From contig DUBB01000014.1 in NCBI GenBank assembly GCA_012960535.1, positions 276,015-340,014 on the forward strand: a stretch of DNA of 64,000 nucleotides, written 5' to 3'. The notes beneath the pieces are model-generated. The model had not been told where the DNA came from. It saw only the letters and a list, made by a program, of their open reading frames with translations, and did not search any database. Made by a program: the position numbers and the translations under genes. Within the stretch, counting starts at the first letter, position 1. Each line of letters begins with the position of its first letter. Of the stretch, positions 17,649 to 27,582 are shown in pieces. This DNA comes from Gammaproteobacteria bacterium. GTDB taxonomy: Bacteria > Pseudomonadota > Gammaproteobacteria > Pseudomonadales > Azotimanducaceae.

Positions 17649-17740
17649 GATTAACGCCTGTGAATTAAAGTAAAACCATTTTAAATCGTGTCCTGCGCTT
17701 ATTCAAATTAGCGCCTGGGAATAGCAATTGTGGCATCCTA

Positions 17741-17760
17741 GTTTGGCAGTTTGGCAGTTT
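17741..17760. repeat. Short tandem repeat (gtttggca, two and a half copies)
   Basis: Unit gtttggca at 17741 and 17749 followed by gttt. It lies in the 252-bp gap between the acyl-CoA dehydrogenase start and the nitronate monooxygenase end. No gene or clear promoter was recognised in that gap. Confidence 0.85.
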
Positions 17761-17900
17761 GTCTGTGTGCGGTCGCTGACTGCATACTGGCCATGCGCCG
17801 CACTAACCCAGCAGCTTCATCGAAATACCTGTACTGACAGCAAGCAGTGAAGTCAAGGTCTAAAAAAACCTCACCATTCCATTCAGATTGGGACCGGAGC

Positions 17901-18836
17901 TCAGTGATACTGTTTATAGAGGTCAGCGATGATCTCCATAAATTCCGAATGTGTTTCGCGAATAATATCTGTAACAGATTTGATGCTGTCTATCCTGCCA
18001 GCAACCTGCCCGGATAATGGAATAGCAGCTTCCATATCACCATCAAAATAAAGATCTTTGGCAGTACCAAACTCTGTCATGACGTTGGTATCCGGTAGCC
18101 TTTCCAGTCTGGTTGTCCTTTCCGTTCGAAGCGCTCTCAGAGCAGGGGAGTGGAACTTGTTCAGAAATACAGTTCCAGTATCCTCGGCACTGATAATGGC
18201 ATTTTTCCAGTTATCGTGGACAGGTGACTCTAGTGCTGAAACCATTCTGGTGCCCATTTGAATCCCTTCAGCGCCTAACGCGAAAGCGGCGGCCATTGAG
18301 CTGCCATCGATAAAGCCACCTGCAGCGATGATGGGAACATCCGTCCTGGAACGGATCAAGGGGAGTAAGACCATGGAAGCGACTTCATTTGGGCTCTTGA
18401 AACCACCACCTTCTCCGCCTTCAACGATCAGACCATCGACGCCTGCTGCAATGGCTTTCAATGCGGCTTTCAGGGTCGGTACGACATGAAAGACGGTTAA
18501 CCCTGCAGCCTTTAAGGGCTCTGTATAGCGAGTTGGACTGCCTGCTGATGTGGTCACAAAACGAACGCCCTGGTCAATGACGAATTGGGCAATATTAGGA
18601 TCTCTGACGAAAGCCTGAGCAATATTGACACCCCACGGTTTGTCGGTCAGATCTTTCATTTTTTTGATTTCAATTTTTATCTGATCGAGTTCGCCAGAAC
18701 TGGTTTCAATGATGCCCATACCGCCAGCATTGGAAACTGCAGATGCAAGTTGAGAACGGGCAATCCAGCCCATGGGAGCTTGAATAATCGGAATTTCGAC
18801 GCCTAGCATTTCGGTAACGCGATTATTGAAAGTCAT
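17901..18836 (-). CDS. Nitronate monooxygenase / 2-nitropropane dioxygenase family
   Basis: 311 aa FMN-binding TIM barrel. N-terminal IPIIQAPMGWIARSQLA, glycine-rich VEGGEGGGF, then IIAAGGFIDGSSMAAAFALGAEGIQMGTR as the phosphate-binding end of the barrel. These enzymes oxidise nitronates; some close relatives act as enoyl reductases or handle other acyl substrates, so the substrate is open. The start directly abuts the folA stop (TAA then ATG), making it the last gene of argS-folA-NMO. Confidence 0.88.
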   Translation of the reverse strand: MTFNNRVTEMLGVEIPIIQAPMGWIARSQLASAVSNAGGMGIIETSSGELDQIKIEIKKMKDLTDKPWGVNIAQAFVRDPNIAQFVIDQGVRFVTTSAGSPTRYTEPLKAAGLTVFHVVPTLKAALKAIAAGVDGLIVEGGEGGGFKSPNEVASMVLLPLIRSRTDVPIIAAGGFIDGSSMAAAFALGAEGIQMGTRMVSALESPVHDNWKNAIISAEDTGTVFLNKFHSPALRALRTERTTRLERLPDTNVMTEFGTAKDLYFDGDMEAAIPLSGQVAGRIDSIKSVTDIIRETHSEFMEIIADLYKQYH

Positions 18837-19328
18837 TTAAGTCCCCTTTTTACGTCGCCAGTGCGCATAACTGTAATTAACATTGGAGTGAATGGTTTCT
18901 GATCTGATTAGATTGAATTGTTCAGGCTCAAAATGCGGAAAGAAGACGTCGCCAGTAACTTCCGTGTGGATTGTCGTTAAGTGTAGTTCGGTTGCTCCTG
19001 GGAGAGTCTCAGCATAGATCTGGCCACCCCCTACTACGAAAATGGGTCGGTCAGTTTTCTGTGCAGCTAACATCGCCGCTTTCAGAGAAGTTGCCGTAAG
19101 GCATCCATCCCGGTGATATCGATTATCTCGGCTGAGGATGATGGTCTTGCGCCCTGGCAGTGGTCTGCCGATCGACTCAAAAGTCTTGCGGCCCATGAGC
19201 AGACAACCTCCCAGGGTAATTTTTTTGAACAGTGCCTGTTCCCCTTTTACCTGCCAGGGGATATCGCTGCCATTACCAATGACATTGTTATCGGATCTGG
19301 CGGCGACAATAGCAAATGTATTATTCAC
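18837..19328 (-). CDS. folA: Dihydrofolate reductase
   Basis: 163 aa. AIVAARSDNNVIG, the active-site DIPWQV, MGRKTFESIGRPLPGRK (split: MGRKTFESIG and RPLPGRKTIILSR), FVVGGGQIY and a C-terminal NYSYAHWRRK match FolA throughout. It reduces dihydrofolate to THF with NADPH. GTG 19328 is the start because it overlaps the argS stop by 4 bases (GTGA) and places the first beta strand correctly. A longer frame upstream to 19499 lies inside argS and is not part of the protein. Confidence 0.95.
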   Translation of the reverse strand: MNNTFAIVAARSDNNVIGNGSDIPWQVKGEQALFKKITLGGCLLMGRKTFESIGRPLPGRKTIILSRDNRYHRDGCLTATSLKAAMLAAQKTDRPIFVVGGGQIYAETLPGATELHLTTIHTEVTGDVFFPHFEPEQFNLIRSETIHSNVNYSYAHWRRKKGT

Positions 19329-21055
19329 ATCTGTTCTACTGTTTGGATGCCTAACAATGACAGGCCTGTCTGAAGGATGTGAGCGGTAACTTTCGCCAGG
19401 TGCAACCGACTGTCCTGAATGTCCTGGGCTTCGCTTAAAACAGGGCAATGTTCGTAGAATTTCATAAATGAACTGGCTAATTCGTACAGGTACTGGCACA
19501 GGATATTAGCCTGATAGTCTTCCAGGTACGCATCTATGGCTTCGGTAAATTGCAGCACTCTAATAGCCAGCAGTATTTCCTGATCCTCGGTCAGGGTCAT
19601 CCGATTAACCGGGCTGTTTTCCTGGGTTGGGCGCTTCCTGAATAAACTGCGTATTCTGGTATAAGCGTACTGAAGGTAAGGCGCTGTATTGCCTTCAAAA
19701 GAGAGCATGCTGTCCCAATCGAAAATATAATCGGTGGTGCGGTTTTTTGATAATTCTGCATATTTGATAGCGCCAATGCCAACCACTTCTGCCACCGCTA
19801 GTTGCTGCTGCTCGGGCATGGAGCTGTTTTTTTCGTTGATAAGTGTAAAAGCTCGGCGAGTGGCCTCGTCAAGCACGTCAATGAGCTTGACGTCCGCACC
19901 GTCCCGGGTTTTGAAGGGCTTACCATCTGCTTTCAGGATAAGGCCGAACGGCAGATGTCGAAAAATTTGCTGGGGCTTGGTAAAACCAGCGGCGCTTGCT
20001 ACGGCAAATACCTGACGGAGATGCAGTTGTTGAGAGGCGCCGACAAAATACAGCACCTCATCGGCGTTGATAATCTGTGAGCGATACCGAGCAGCGGCCA
20101 GATCTGTTGCAAGATACGGGTATCCACCGTCGGACTTGCGAACGATTGCTGGCAGAGGGCGTTCGTTCTGGCCTTTGAATTCATCCAGAAATACGCATTG
20201 TGCCCCGTCAGACTCGGTCAGCAAGCCTCTGCCTTGGAGTTGTTCAACAATAACCGGGAGATCATCATTGTAGGCACTCTCTGCTTTTACGTCGGCCTGC
20301 GTTAACGAGATGTTGAGTTTGTGATAAACGGTCTGGCAGTGATCCAGCGATATGGCAATAAATTTTTCCCACAGTTTGTGACAGCGCGAGTCCTTTCGCT
20401 GTAGCTTTACCACATATTCCCTGGCTTTTGCGGCAAAATTTTGATCGACTCGAAATAGCTTGCTGGCTGACTGGTAGAATTTTTCCAGATCAACTAGTTT
20501 TGAACTGATCTCTTCTCCAGGTACCGTGATCTGGTCCAGGTAAGCGAGTAGGCTACCGAACTGAGCACCCCAATCACCAACATGGTTGGCGCGAACCACT
20601 CGGTGATTGCAGAATTCAAGTACTCTTGCTGCAGTATCACCAATCACGGTGGAGCGAAGATGGCCTATGTGCATTTCTTTAGCTAGATTCGGCGCACTGT
20701 AGTCAATGACTACGGTTCTGGTATCCGCCCTGGTTGCTGGCGACTCATGGAGCTGGAAATCCGTCATGTTTCTTTCAATGAATTGCGCAGTCAGTCGGAT
20801 ATTAATAAACCCCGGGCCGGCTATTTCAAAGTCAAACTCTGAATGGCCGTCGAGCATGTCTACTACCCGTTGAGCCAGCATTCTGGGCGCAGATCCGGCT
20901 TTTTTTGCAGCCGCCATCATGCCGTTGGCCTGATAGTGACCAAATTCCGGTTTTTGAGATTGACGGATTTGTGCTATGGGCTCATCAATGCCGGCGTGCC
21001 GCATGGCCTGCGAAATCAGGTCATCGAGAAGCTGCTTTATATTCAAGCTATTCAT
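19325..21055 (-). CDS. argS: Arginyl-tRNA synthetase
   Basis: 576 aa class I aminoacyl-tRNA synthetase. The HIGH motif appears in AKEMHIGHLRSTVIGD, the KMSKS counterpart is KPFKTRDG (degenerate, normal for ArgRS), and the C-terminal DALR anticodon domain ends near QTVEQM. The N-terminal arginyl additional domain is present (residues 1-90). It is the first gene of a probable argS-folA-NMO operon. A weak promoter-like TTTACA with a 17-base spacer to TACTAG lies upstream. Confidence 0.97.
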   Translation of the reverse strand: MNSLNIKQLLDDLISQAMRHAGIDEPIAQIRQSQKPEFGHYQANGMMAAAKKAGSAPRMLAQRVVDMLDGHSEFDFEIAGPGFINIRLTAQFIERNMTDFQLHESPATRADTRTVVIDYSAPNLAKEMHIGHLRSTVIGDTAARVLEFCNHRVVRANHVGDWGAQFGSLLAYLDQITVPGEEISSKLVDLEKFYQSASKLFRVDQNFAAKAREYVVKLQRKDSRCHKLWEKFIAISLDHCQTVYHKLNISLTQADVKAESAYNDDLPVIVEQLQGRGLLTESDGAQCVFLDEFKGQNERPLPAIVRKSDGGYPYLATDLAAARYRSQIINADEVLYFVGASQQLHLRQVFAVASAAGFTKPQQIFRHLPFGLILKADGKPFKTRDGADVKLIDVLDEATRRAFTLINEKNSSMPEQQQLAVAEVVGIGAIKYAELSKNRTTDYIFDWDSMLSFEGNTAPYLQYAYTRIRSLFRKRPTQENSPVNRMTLTEDQEILLAIRVLQFTEAIDAYLEDYQANILCQYLYELASSFMKFYEHCPVLSEAQDIQDSRLHLAKVTAHILQTGLSLLGIQTVEQM

Positions 21056-21213
21056 ATGAAAATTGGCTGAAGTCTAGTAGAACGAGTGTCGAAAACTGTA
21101 AAAAGGCTAATAATACCAGATTGCACAGTTCAGGCGACTTAAAATGCGCAACCGATAGAAATGGAAGGCAAATGGAAGCATCCCATGGCAAGGGAACCTG
21201 CAAATCAGTGAAT

Positions 21214-23841
21214 TTAGCGCCGTCTGGAAATCGCTTGCTTGTCGGGCGAGATAAGCGTGGTTGCAACGGCGCGTCTGAGATCTTCCAGTAGATAAGGCTT
21301 TGCTAGAACAGGTATTTGTTTTCGGGAAATGTAAGAAGCATGACGGGGGAAGTGAAGATGGGCAGAGCAAATAAGTATTTTTTGATGCGGGTTGTATAGT
21401 TGAATTTGATCAATCAGTTTTTGACCCGGAAACTGCGGCAGAACCAGTTCGGTCAGGAGCAGATGAATATCCTTGTGATGCTGTTGGTAGAGGGCGAGCC
21501 CTTCATCACCTGTATTGGCGGTCAGCACCGTATATCCGACACTTCTGAGCACCAGCTGCGCATATTCTGAAACATTCTGATCGGGTTCGATTAACAGCAG
21601 CGTTTCCTCTTTGTGCTGAATTACATCCGTATTTGTTGCAACTCGTTTTGCAGGTGCGCCGCAGCGTGGCAGGAATATCCTGACCAGAGTCCCCTTTGAT
21701 GGTTTGCTGGTTAGGCTGATGAAACCCTTATTGGCTTCAACCAGCTGGCGAATGTTGGCCAGTCCCAGTCCAGAACCCTGATCTGACGTCTTGGTACTGA
21801 AAAAAGGTTCAAATATATGCGGAAGTATCTCAACAGGTATGCCGGTGCCATTATCCTGAACGGAAATTTCGCAGAATCTGCCGGGCTTAGCCCAGGGCTC
21901 TGCTTTACAGAATTCAGGGGTTAGAAAAGCAGGTGCCACCACCAGTTTAATTTCTCCGCCCTCCAGTAAGGCATCTCTAGCATTGATAATCAGGTTCAAC
22001 AGGATGTTTTCAATTTGATCCTCTACTACGTCAGCATATAAAGGATCTTTCGCATAGCGCGTTACCAGTTTGATGTCGGGCGTGGTTACCTGGTTCAGGA
22101 GGGATGCTGAATTTTCCAGGATACCTCTTAAATCCTGGACGGTCGTTTGTCTGGGTTGTTGTTTGTTGAAATTCAACAGCTTCAGGGTCAGAGCATTTGC
22201 TTGTTGTCCGGCGTGTAAAATCTGACTGGCATGACTTTTGTGTTCGGGTGATTGCTCTTGCATAGCAAGAGCAGCGTAACCATTTATAGCAACCAGAAAA
22301 TTACTGAGGTCATGAACAACGCTACTCAACAGATTGCCAGTTGCGGCCATCTTCCTTGATTTGTCTAGCTCCAGTTGCAATCTCCTGCGTTCATTTAAGG
22401 CAGTAACCTGTTGTCTCTGATCTTCTATGAGCAGCAGTTTTAAGCCGTTGTGCTGTTGGTCTAGATTACTCCCTGAAATTTTGATTTCTCGCAGGCTGTT
22501 ATTTTTTGAAATCATCTTGGCCTTGATTTCTCTTACTTGATTTGAGGGCTCTGGTGAATAATAGAAATCCCTGAGTTTGCGGTCGGCTAATGATTCAGGA
22601 ATCAGGGAAGTCAGGTTCTGATCGCGTAACTCGCTGGGGCTGGCGCCAGTTAGATCCTGGAAGGCATCACTGCTCCAGATAATATGATTGGCTTGGTCCA
22701 GGATAACCATGGCGGTCGGATTCATCTCGCTGAGAGACCGGCCAAGGGAGATCAGGTCGTCATGTTTTTGTTGCAGCACTGATTGCTCACTGGTATCTAT
22801 GATTACCCCTTGAGCCTGAATTTCGGAATCAGTTCCCAGATAAAGCAGTTTGATGCTTAACACCGGGCGTGAGGCTGCATTCAGATTCAAGTCAACACTC
22901 TGGACCTGATCCGGTCGAATCGATATCTGTTTGACGAAGTGGGAGAATAGGGGTTGTGAGGCCGCTTTTAGAAGGTGGTTTAGATTATTATCACAAGCTT
23001 CCAGGCTGCTTGTAAGCGGGCTCATACTATTGGCTGCGCTCACCAGGAATTCACCTTGAGGTGATATATACCAGCAGTCTCGCATGACCAGGGAATTGTA
23101 TCGTTTAAGCTGTTGTTCGAGCAGACGGTTATCGAACGCCTGCTTTAGTAATTGTGATTTTAGAAGATGCTGTTCCGCCCTATGCTGGCGTGCCTTCAGT
23201 CTAAGTGCCTGCACAGAATGTAATAGTCGGTGGGTGGACATGAGCCTTTTTATCGGTAGATACAGGATCCGATTCAGCAGGCTGAATTCACTGTTGAAAC
23301 GGCAGTCAAGGTCAACTCCTGAGGCGCTCTGATTTGTAGAAACCATGACCTTATGCAGGCCAATCAATCCAGCAAAACTTGAAATTTCAGCACGAAGCAG
23401 TTTTAAGTAACTGGAAGTGGGATTCTGCTGTGATGGCCAGGTCAGATGTATTCTAAGCAGTCCCTGGCGACTCTCCTTGATTTCAGATCGGATGGGCAGG
23501 CCGTAAAATAGGTCGCCCTGTTCGCCTATTAATTCCACTAGCAGATCCTGAGGATCATCGAGTATCAGAGCCAGGTCTTTCCAAAAGATATTGTCGGGTA
23601 ATCGCCAGCGTAAGCCGCAGGCTTCGTCGAATTCCTGGTCTGGCAGAAGATGATGTAAATTGGCGATCGCCTGGGTGTAATCCTGCCACGAAAGTGCTGT
23701 TTCCTGATTCGTGGTTGTGGCATCCAGGGTTGTGTTCTTGACGATGAGGTCTGCGCTGATATTACGTTGCCGACAGAATTCGAATATCCCAGCTAAGAGC
23801 CAGGTCGTCGCGATAACCTGAAGATTGTCGGGTCTGTTCAT
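21214..23841 (-). CDS. Hybrid sensor histidine kinase with C-terminal receiver-like domain (Asp to Glu)
   Basis: About 875 aa from ATG 23841. Residues 1-180 resemble the effector-binding (Arabinose_bd-type) N-terminus of AraC regulators. A coiled region lies near 205-250, and PAS-like domains at about 250-350 and 365-475. The HisKA phospho-acceptor is H510 (SVVHDLSN). HATPase has its N box around NLIINARDAL, G1 DNGTGIP (663-669) and G2 GSGLGL (689-694). The receiver (746-860) keeps S826 and K848, but the phospho-acceptor position is E798 (LLLTELVLP), and the acidic pocket reads IEPDQ. No membrane helix is apparent, so it is probably cytosolic. The receiver may be phosphorylation-independent. 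It lies 112 bases downstream of mpl; no response-regulator gene is adjacent. Confidence 0.85.
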   Translation of the reverse strand: MNRPDNLQVIATTWLLAGIFEFCRQRNISADLIVKNTTLDATTTNQETALSWQDYTQAIANLHHLLPDQEFDEACGLRWRLPDNIFWKDLALILDDPQDLLVELIGEQGDLFYGLPIRSEIKESRQGLLRIHLTWPSQQNPTSSYLKLLRAEISSFAGLIGLHKVMVSTNQSASGVDLDCRFNSEFSLLNRILYLPIKRLMSTHRLLHSVQALRLKARQHRAEQHLLKSQLLKQAFDNRLLEQQLKRYNSLVMRDCWYISPQGEFLVSAANSMSPLTSSLEACDNNLNHLLKAASQPLFSHFVKQISIRPDQVQSVDLNLNAASRPVLSIKLLYLGTDSEIQAQGVIIDTSEQSVLQQKHDDLISLGRSLSEMNPTAMVILDQANHIIWSSDAFQDLTGASPSELRDQNLTSLIPESLADRKLRDFYYSPEPSNQVREIKAKMISKNNSLREIKISGSNLDQQHNGLKLLLIEDQRQQVTALNERRRLQLELDKSRKMAATGNLLSSVVHDLSNFLVAINGYAALAMQEQSPEHKSHASQILHAGQQANALTLKLLNFNKQQPRQTTVQDLRGILENSASLLNQVTTPDIKLVTRYAKDPLYADVVEDQIENILLNLIINARDALLEGGEIKLVVAPAFLTPEFCKAEPWAKPGRFCEISVQDNGTGIPVEILPHIFEPFFSTKTSDQGSGLGLANIRQLVEANKGFISLTSKPSKGTLVRIFLPRCGAPAKRVATNTDVIQHKEETLLLIEPDQNVSEYAQLVLRSVGYTVLTANTGDEGLALYQQHHKDIHLLLTELVLPQFPGQKLIDQIQLYNPHQKILICSAHLHFPRHASYISRKQIPVLAKPYLLEDLRRAVATTLISPDKQAISRRR

Positions 23842-23953
23842 AGTATCAGGATGGTTTTTTATTTGATAATAGCTGATTAACAAAGGGTTGCAAGGGCTTT
23901 GGCCTGGGCCATGATAGGCGCGCGTATTCCATTTGGGATTATCTTTTTTTCTA

Positions 23954-25324
23954 TTATTGAGATAATGTTCCGAGGAGTTTTTTCGCCATGCCATCGAAGG
24001 AGGTGTTACTCATCATGATCAGATGCAACTCATTTTTTGTTTCAGTGGCTAGTTGCTGGACTGCCTGGATCAGTGCGTGTGAATCCGTAAACAGCCGGTG
24101 TCCAGATTCTGGCAGTAATTTGCTGAGCTGAAACTCGACATTGCCTGGTTGCATCCAGAACACCTGGTCTGCAGCCTTGGTGGCGACTATTAACTGTTTG
24201 CCATGGATACCTTTGCGCATGGTAGCCGAACCCGGTTCGATTAAGGCAACAATGGTAGCACCACCCACTTGTGCTCGAAGGCCTTCCAGGGTCGTCTGAA
24301 TTGCTGTGGGATGATGAGCAAAATCATCGTAAAGTTTTAAATGCGGCAGGTCTATCAATCGCTCCATACGACGCTTGACACCCTTGAATTCATTTAGACC
24401 CTGAATGGCCACTGCCGGGGGAACACCGACATGCCTGGCAGCGGCTATGGCGGCACAGGCGTTGTACACATTGTGCTGGCCAGTGAGGTTCCAGTTGATA
24501 GTGCCCTGGTACTGGTCTGCCACCGTTACCTTGAATTTGCTGCCATCGGCTGAAATTACGCTTGCCCGGATTTCAGCCTTGCTGTCCTGCTTGCTGGAGA
24601 AACGTACCTGTGGCGTCCAGCAACCTTGCGCTATTACTTCATTGAGTGCTTTATCATCTTCGGGCAGGATTAGTTGGCCATTGCCAGGAACAGATCTGAT
24701 GAGCAGATGAAATTGTTGCTGGATAGCCTCGAGATTCTCAAAAATGTCAGCATGGTCGAATTCAAGATTATTAAGGACAATGGTTCGTGGCTGGTAGTGA
24801 AGAAACTTGGAACGTCTGTCGAAATAGGAGGTATCGTACTCATCTGCTTCAATAACGAAAAAATCCGAGTCAGACAGTCGGGCTGAATGTTGAAAATTAG
24901 CGGGGATTCCACCAATCAGGAAACCCGGAGAGAGGCCTGCATATTCGAGAATCCAGGCGATCATACTGGCTGATGTGGTTTTGCCGTGGGTACCAGCGAC
25001 AGCGACAACCCATTTATTATCGAGCAGATAACGGCCCAGGTATTCAGCACCTGAGCAGAAGGCAACGTCGCTGTTAAGTAGCGCTTCGACCGCGGGATTG
25101 CCTCGGCCCAGGTTAGCATTGCCAATGATGACCAGGTCAACTATTTTCGGAATACTGGTGGGACTATACGGCGCCTGAAGTGTGATACCTGCCCGTTCCA
25201 GTTGCTCGCTCATGGGCGGGTAAACGTTTTGATCGCTTCCAGTGATGACATGTCCCTGTTGTTTGGCAAGCAAAGCGATACTGCCCATAAGGGTTCCGCA
25301 GATCCCTAATATATGGATGCGCAT
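23954..25324 (-). CDS. mpl: UDP-N-acetylmuramate:L-alanyl-gamma-D-glutamyl-meso-DAP ligase
   Basis: 456 aa Mur-ligase. N-terminal IHILGICGTLMGSIALLA, ATP loop AGTHGKTTSASM, and the central YDDFAHHPTAI block are diagnostic of Mpl. It ligates recycled murein tripeptide to UDP-MurNAc in the cytoplasm. ATG 25324 overlaps the upstream membrane-protein stop in a TGATG junction. Together with amgK-murU (53.9-55.6 kb) it indicates active peptidoglycan recycling. Confidence 0.95.
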   Translation of the reverse strand: MRIHILGICGTLMGSIALLAKQQGHVITGSDQNVYPPMSEQLERAGITLQAPYSPTSIPKIVDLVIIGNANLGRGNPAVEALLNSDVAFCSGAEYLGRYLLDNKWVVAVAGTHGKTTSASMIAWILEYAGLSPGFLIGGIPANFQHSARLSDSDFFVIEADEYDTSYFDRRSKFLHYQPRTIVLNNLEFDHADIFENLEAIQQQFHLLIRSVPGNGQLILPEDDKALNEVIAQGCWTPQVRFSSKQDSKAEIRASVISADGSKFKVTVADQYQGTINWNLTGQHNVYNACAAIAAARHVGVPPAVAIQGLNEFKGVKRRMERLIDLPHLKLYDDFAHHPTAIQTTLEGLRAQVGGATIVALIEPGSATMRKGIHGKQLIVATKAADQVFWMQPGNVEFQLSKLLPESGHRLFTDSHALIQAVQQLATETKNELHLIMMSNTSFDGMAKKLLGTLSQ

Positions 25325-25845
25325 CAATTTGCCCCAGGGAATAACATGAGGGTGGTTATCACACTCAAGAGTTCGATGACAAATGCAATAATGGCACCCT
25401 GTAAGACACTGATCTGGACCGCTTTACTCAGGATATTACCGACAATGGCTAACCACCAGCCTAACCAGATCCAGGTTGCTGAATCTGCAACTATGAGCAA
25501 TACCCGGCTGTTGCTGTCGAGTAGTATCATATTTATGGGAAGTAGTAATAACGTCATAATGGTACCAGCACCCAGCGTACTCCCCCATATAGCCGGGAAT
25601 CGACTGGGGACATTTTTGAACCACGAAAGTGCCCATATAAGTGTGGCCTGAATAATTAAGGCATTGCCTGTCATGCCCAGAACCGCCAGGAATGAGCGAT
25701 CGGGATAACTTATAGTTGCTGCGACGATGACCGAGCAGAGGTAAATGGCGAGGATAATGCCAAGGACCATTCTATGACTGGGGAAATCGGCTGGGTGGCC
25801 TCTTAGAAGGCAGATGCTCCAGAAATAGCTGAAAATTAATTGCAT
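25324..25845 (-). CDS. Hypothetical integral membrane protein
   Basis: 173 aa, very hydrophobic, with about five likely membrane segments (roughly 25-45, 53-73, 88-108, 118-140, 145-168). No recognisable enzyme motif; the only polar landmarks are HPADFPSHR near the N-terminus and a SKAVQISVLQG loop. The overall pattern recalls Yip1-like or small multi-helix proteins, but I do not recognise a family. It is translationally coupled to mpl (TGATG), so a role linked to murein peptide handling is possible (inference). Confidence 0.7.
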   Translation of the reverse strand: MQLIFSYFWSICLLRGHPADFPSHRMVLGIILAIYLCSVIVAATISYPDRSFLAVLGMTGNALIIQATLIWALSWFKNVPSRFPAIWGSTLGAGTIMTLLLLPINMILLDSNSRVLLIVADSATWIWLGWWLAIVGNILSKAVQISVLQGAIIAFVIELLSVITTLMLFPGAN

Positions 25846-25940
25846 TTAGAATCCTGCTTAATAGAGAGATGTTCCGTTAATGATGGCAGTTAGGTCAAGT
25901 CACGTCTTATTGAGTTTCTTCAGACGAGAGGGCGATAGTC

Positions 25941-25980
25941 CTCAAGCCAGGTTAATAATTCTCAAGCCAGGTCAATAACC
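25941..25980. repeat. Imperfect 20-bp tandem duplication at the end of the MFS gene
   Basis: Two adjacent 20-base units beginning ctcaagccaggt, 17 of 20 positions identical. The second unit spans the stop codon of the MFS gene and the first lies just beyond it, so the 3' end of the gene appears duplicated outward. Confidence 0.85.
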
Positions 25981-27261
25981 CGTATCTATCTGTCTCACTG
26001 CTTTGGTTAGATAACCCAGGAGCAGGCTGCTGCAGAATAAAACTATTCCGCTGGTGATCAGTCCTGCCTGAATACCGTATTCTTCTGCTATGTAGCCAAT
26101 AGGTAAAACGCCCAGGGGCATGAGTCCGTGCGACATGAGGTCGATGCTCATAATTCGTCCACGCATGTTTTGCTGAACCTGCAGTTGTACCAAACTTCTA
26201 TTCATTGACATGTTAATTGCTGATATGAAGCCCACCAGGCCAATAAATAACATGGCCACGAGGAACTGGCTGGTTGTACCGAAGCCAACAACTGCCAGTC
26301 CCCAGAATGCGCCTGTCAGAATAACCCAATAACCCTTTTTCTTCAGCGAACTGAGTTTGGCTAAAACCAGCGATCCCAGAATTGCGCCGAGGCCCATGCC
26401 GGTCATTAACAGGCCCAGCGTATCGGGTCCAGCATGGAGCACATCGGTATTAAAAGCCGGCAGTAGCGTGTTAATTGATAATCCAAATAAGAATGGCAGA
26501 ATGGATAACAGAATCAGCCCACCCACCCGGGCAGATCCAGTGACGTACCTGAGGCCCTCAAGCGTATCTTGCCAGGGACTCTTTCTTGCCTGGGAGCTGG
26601 GTCTGCCGGAATGCTGGATAAGCAGTACCGAAACGCCAGACATGAAATAAAGCAGGGATAGGACCAGGAACACCAGTCCAACGCCAAATGAAGACGTGGT
26701 ATCACCTGCTGCAAATAAGGCAATCATGAACCCTGCCAGCGCAGGACCAAGAATGCGAGACAGATTCCAAGCGGCGGTATTGAATGCCATAGCGTTAAAG
26801 ATCAGTTGTTCACCGACGATTTCGGGGATGAATGCGGTTCTGGCGGGGATTGATAATGCCATCACTGTCCCATTCAAAGCGCCGATGCTGATGAAGTGCC
26901 AGAAAGTGACCTCGCCGCTAAAGATGATCATTGCCAGGAATAAGCTGGCCAGGCCGTTGATAATAGGCGCCCAGCCGATGACAGGTTTTTTGTTAATCCG
27001 GTCAGCCAATACGCCACCAAATAGAGAAAATATAACCTGCGGCAACATGAAGGATAAGGTCACCCAGGTAAGTTGTATTGCTGATGAAGTCATCTCATAG
27101 ACTAGCCAGCCCTGCGCAATCATTTGCATATTCATGGCAAAGGCCGAACCGAGCATGCCGAGCCACAAGTATCGATAGTCACGGACACGCAGAGATGCAA
27201 ACAGGCTTTTATCCTGAACTTCCGGTATAGCCTGGGTTTGATTGAGGTCCAATGGTTGCAC
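25972..27261 (-). CDS. MFS transporter (DHA3/EntS-like exporter)
   Basis: 429 aa with about 12 membrane helices. FASLRVRDYRYLWLG opening, GGVLADRINKKPVIG loop between helices 2 and 3, and NMSMNRSLVQLQV-RGRIMSI in the central region are typical of the drug/siderophore exporter group of MFS (DHA3). The substrate is unknown. It stands alone, with 321 bp of non-coding sequence upstream and no partner gene. Confidence 0.88.
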   Translation of the reverse strand: MQPLDLNQTQAIPEVQDKSLFASLRVRDYRYLWLGMLGSAFAMNMQMIAQGWLVYEMTSSAIQLTWVTLSFMLPQVIFSLFGGVLADRINKKPVIGWAPIINGLASLFLAMIIFSGEVTFWHFISIGALNGTVMALSIPARTAFIPEIVGEQLIFNAMAFNTAAWNLSRILGPALAGFMIALFAAGDTTSSFGVGLVFLVLSLLYFMSGVSVLLIQHSGRPSSQARKSPWQDTLEGLRYVTGSARVGGLILLSILPFLFGLSINTLLPAFNTDVLHAGPDTLGLLMTGMGLGAILGSLVLAKLSSLKKKGYWVILTGAFWGLAVVGFGTTSQFLVAMLFIGLVGFISAINMSMNRSLVQLQVQQNMRGRIMSIDLMSHGLMPLGVLPIGYIAEEYGIQAGLITSGIVLFCSSLLLGYLTKAVRQIDTGY

Positions 27262-27582
27262 GCTGATTTCGAGGATGGAATATAGCAGATTATGAACGGC
27301 GTTGCTGCTTCACTTGCAGGATTAGCAACTGCTCTTTGATTTAGGGTATTAAAGGTTGGGCCGCTTTACTTATGGTACTAACCTCGACTGAGAAAAGCCC
27401 AATTAGAATGGGACGTTGCAGGGGCTTTGCGAGGGCACGGTATCCTGATTTGGATCCATAAAATCGAGGGTAGAGTAGCCAGGCCAACAATGCCTGCTGC
27501 AGGCTTTACGGTTGCAGTTTTTTTCATCTCGATTCATGTAAAGTGAAATCTGCTACCGCTGACATCACTAGATTGGGTTCGG
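27262..27582. other. Intergenic region, no gene recognised
   Basis: 321 bp between the MFS start and the acyl-CoA dehydrogenase end, both on the minus strand. It contains a 13-base palindrome gcctgctgcaggc at 27492-27504 without a following T-run. I see no coding remnant, RNA gene or confident promoter here. Confidence 0.6.

Noticed and set aside
18837..19499. N-terminally extended folA from 19499
   Set aside because: The extra 57 residues lie inside argS and have no DHFR similarity; GTG 19328 overlapping the argS stop gives a normal DHFR.
27492..27504. Palindrome as a terminator between the acyl-CoA dehydrogenase and MFS genes
   Set aside because: No T-run follows on either strand and it is far from the stop codon.
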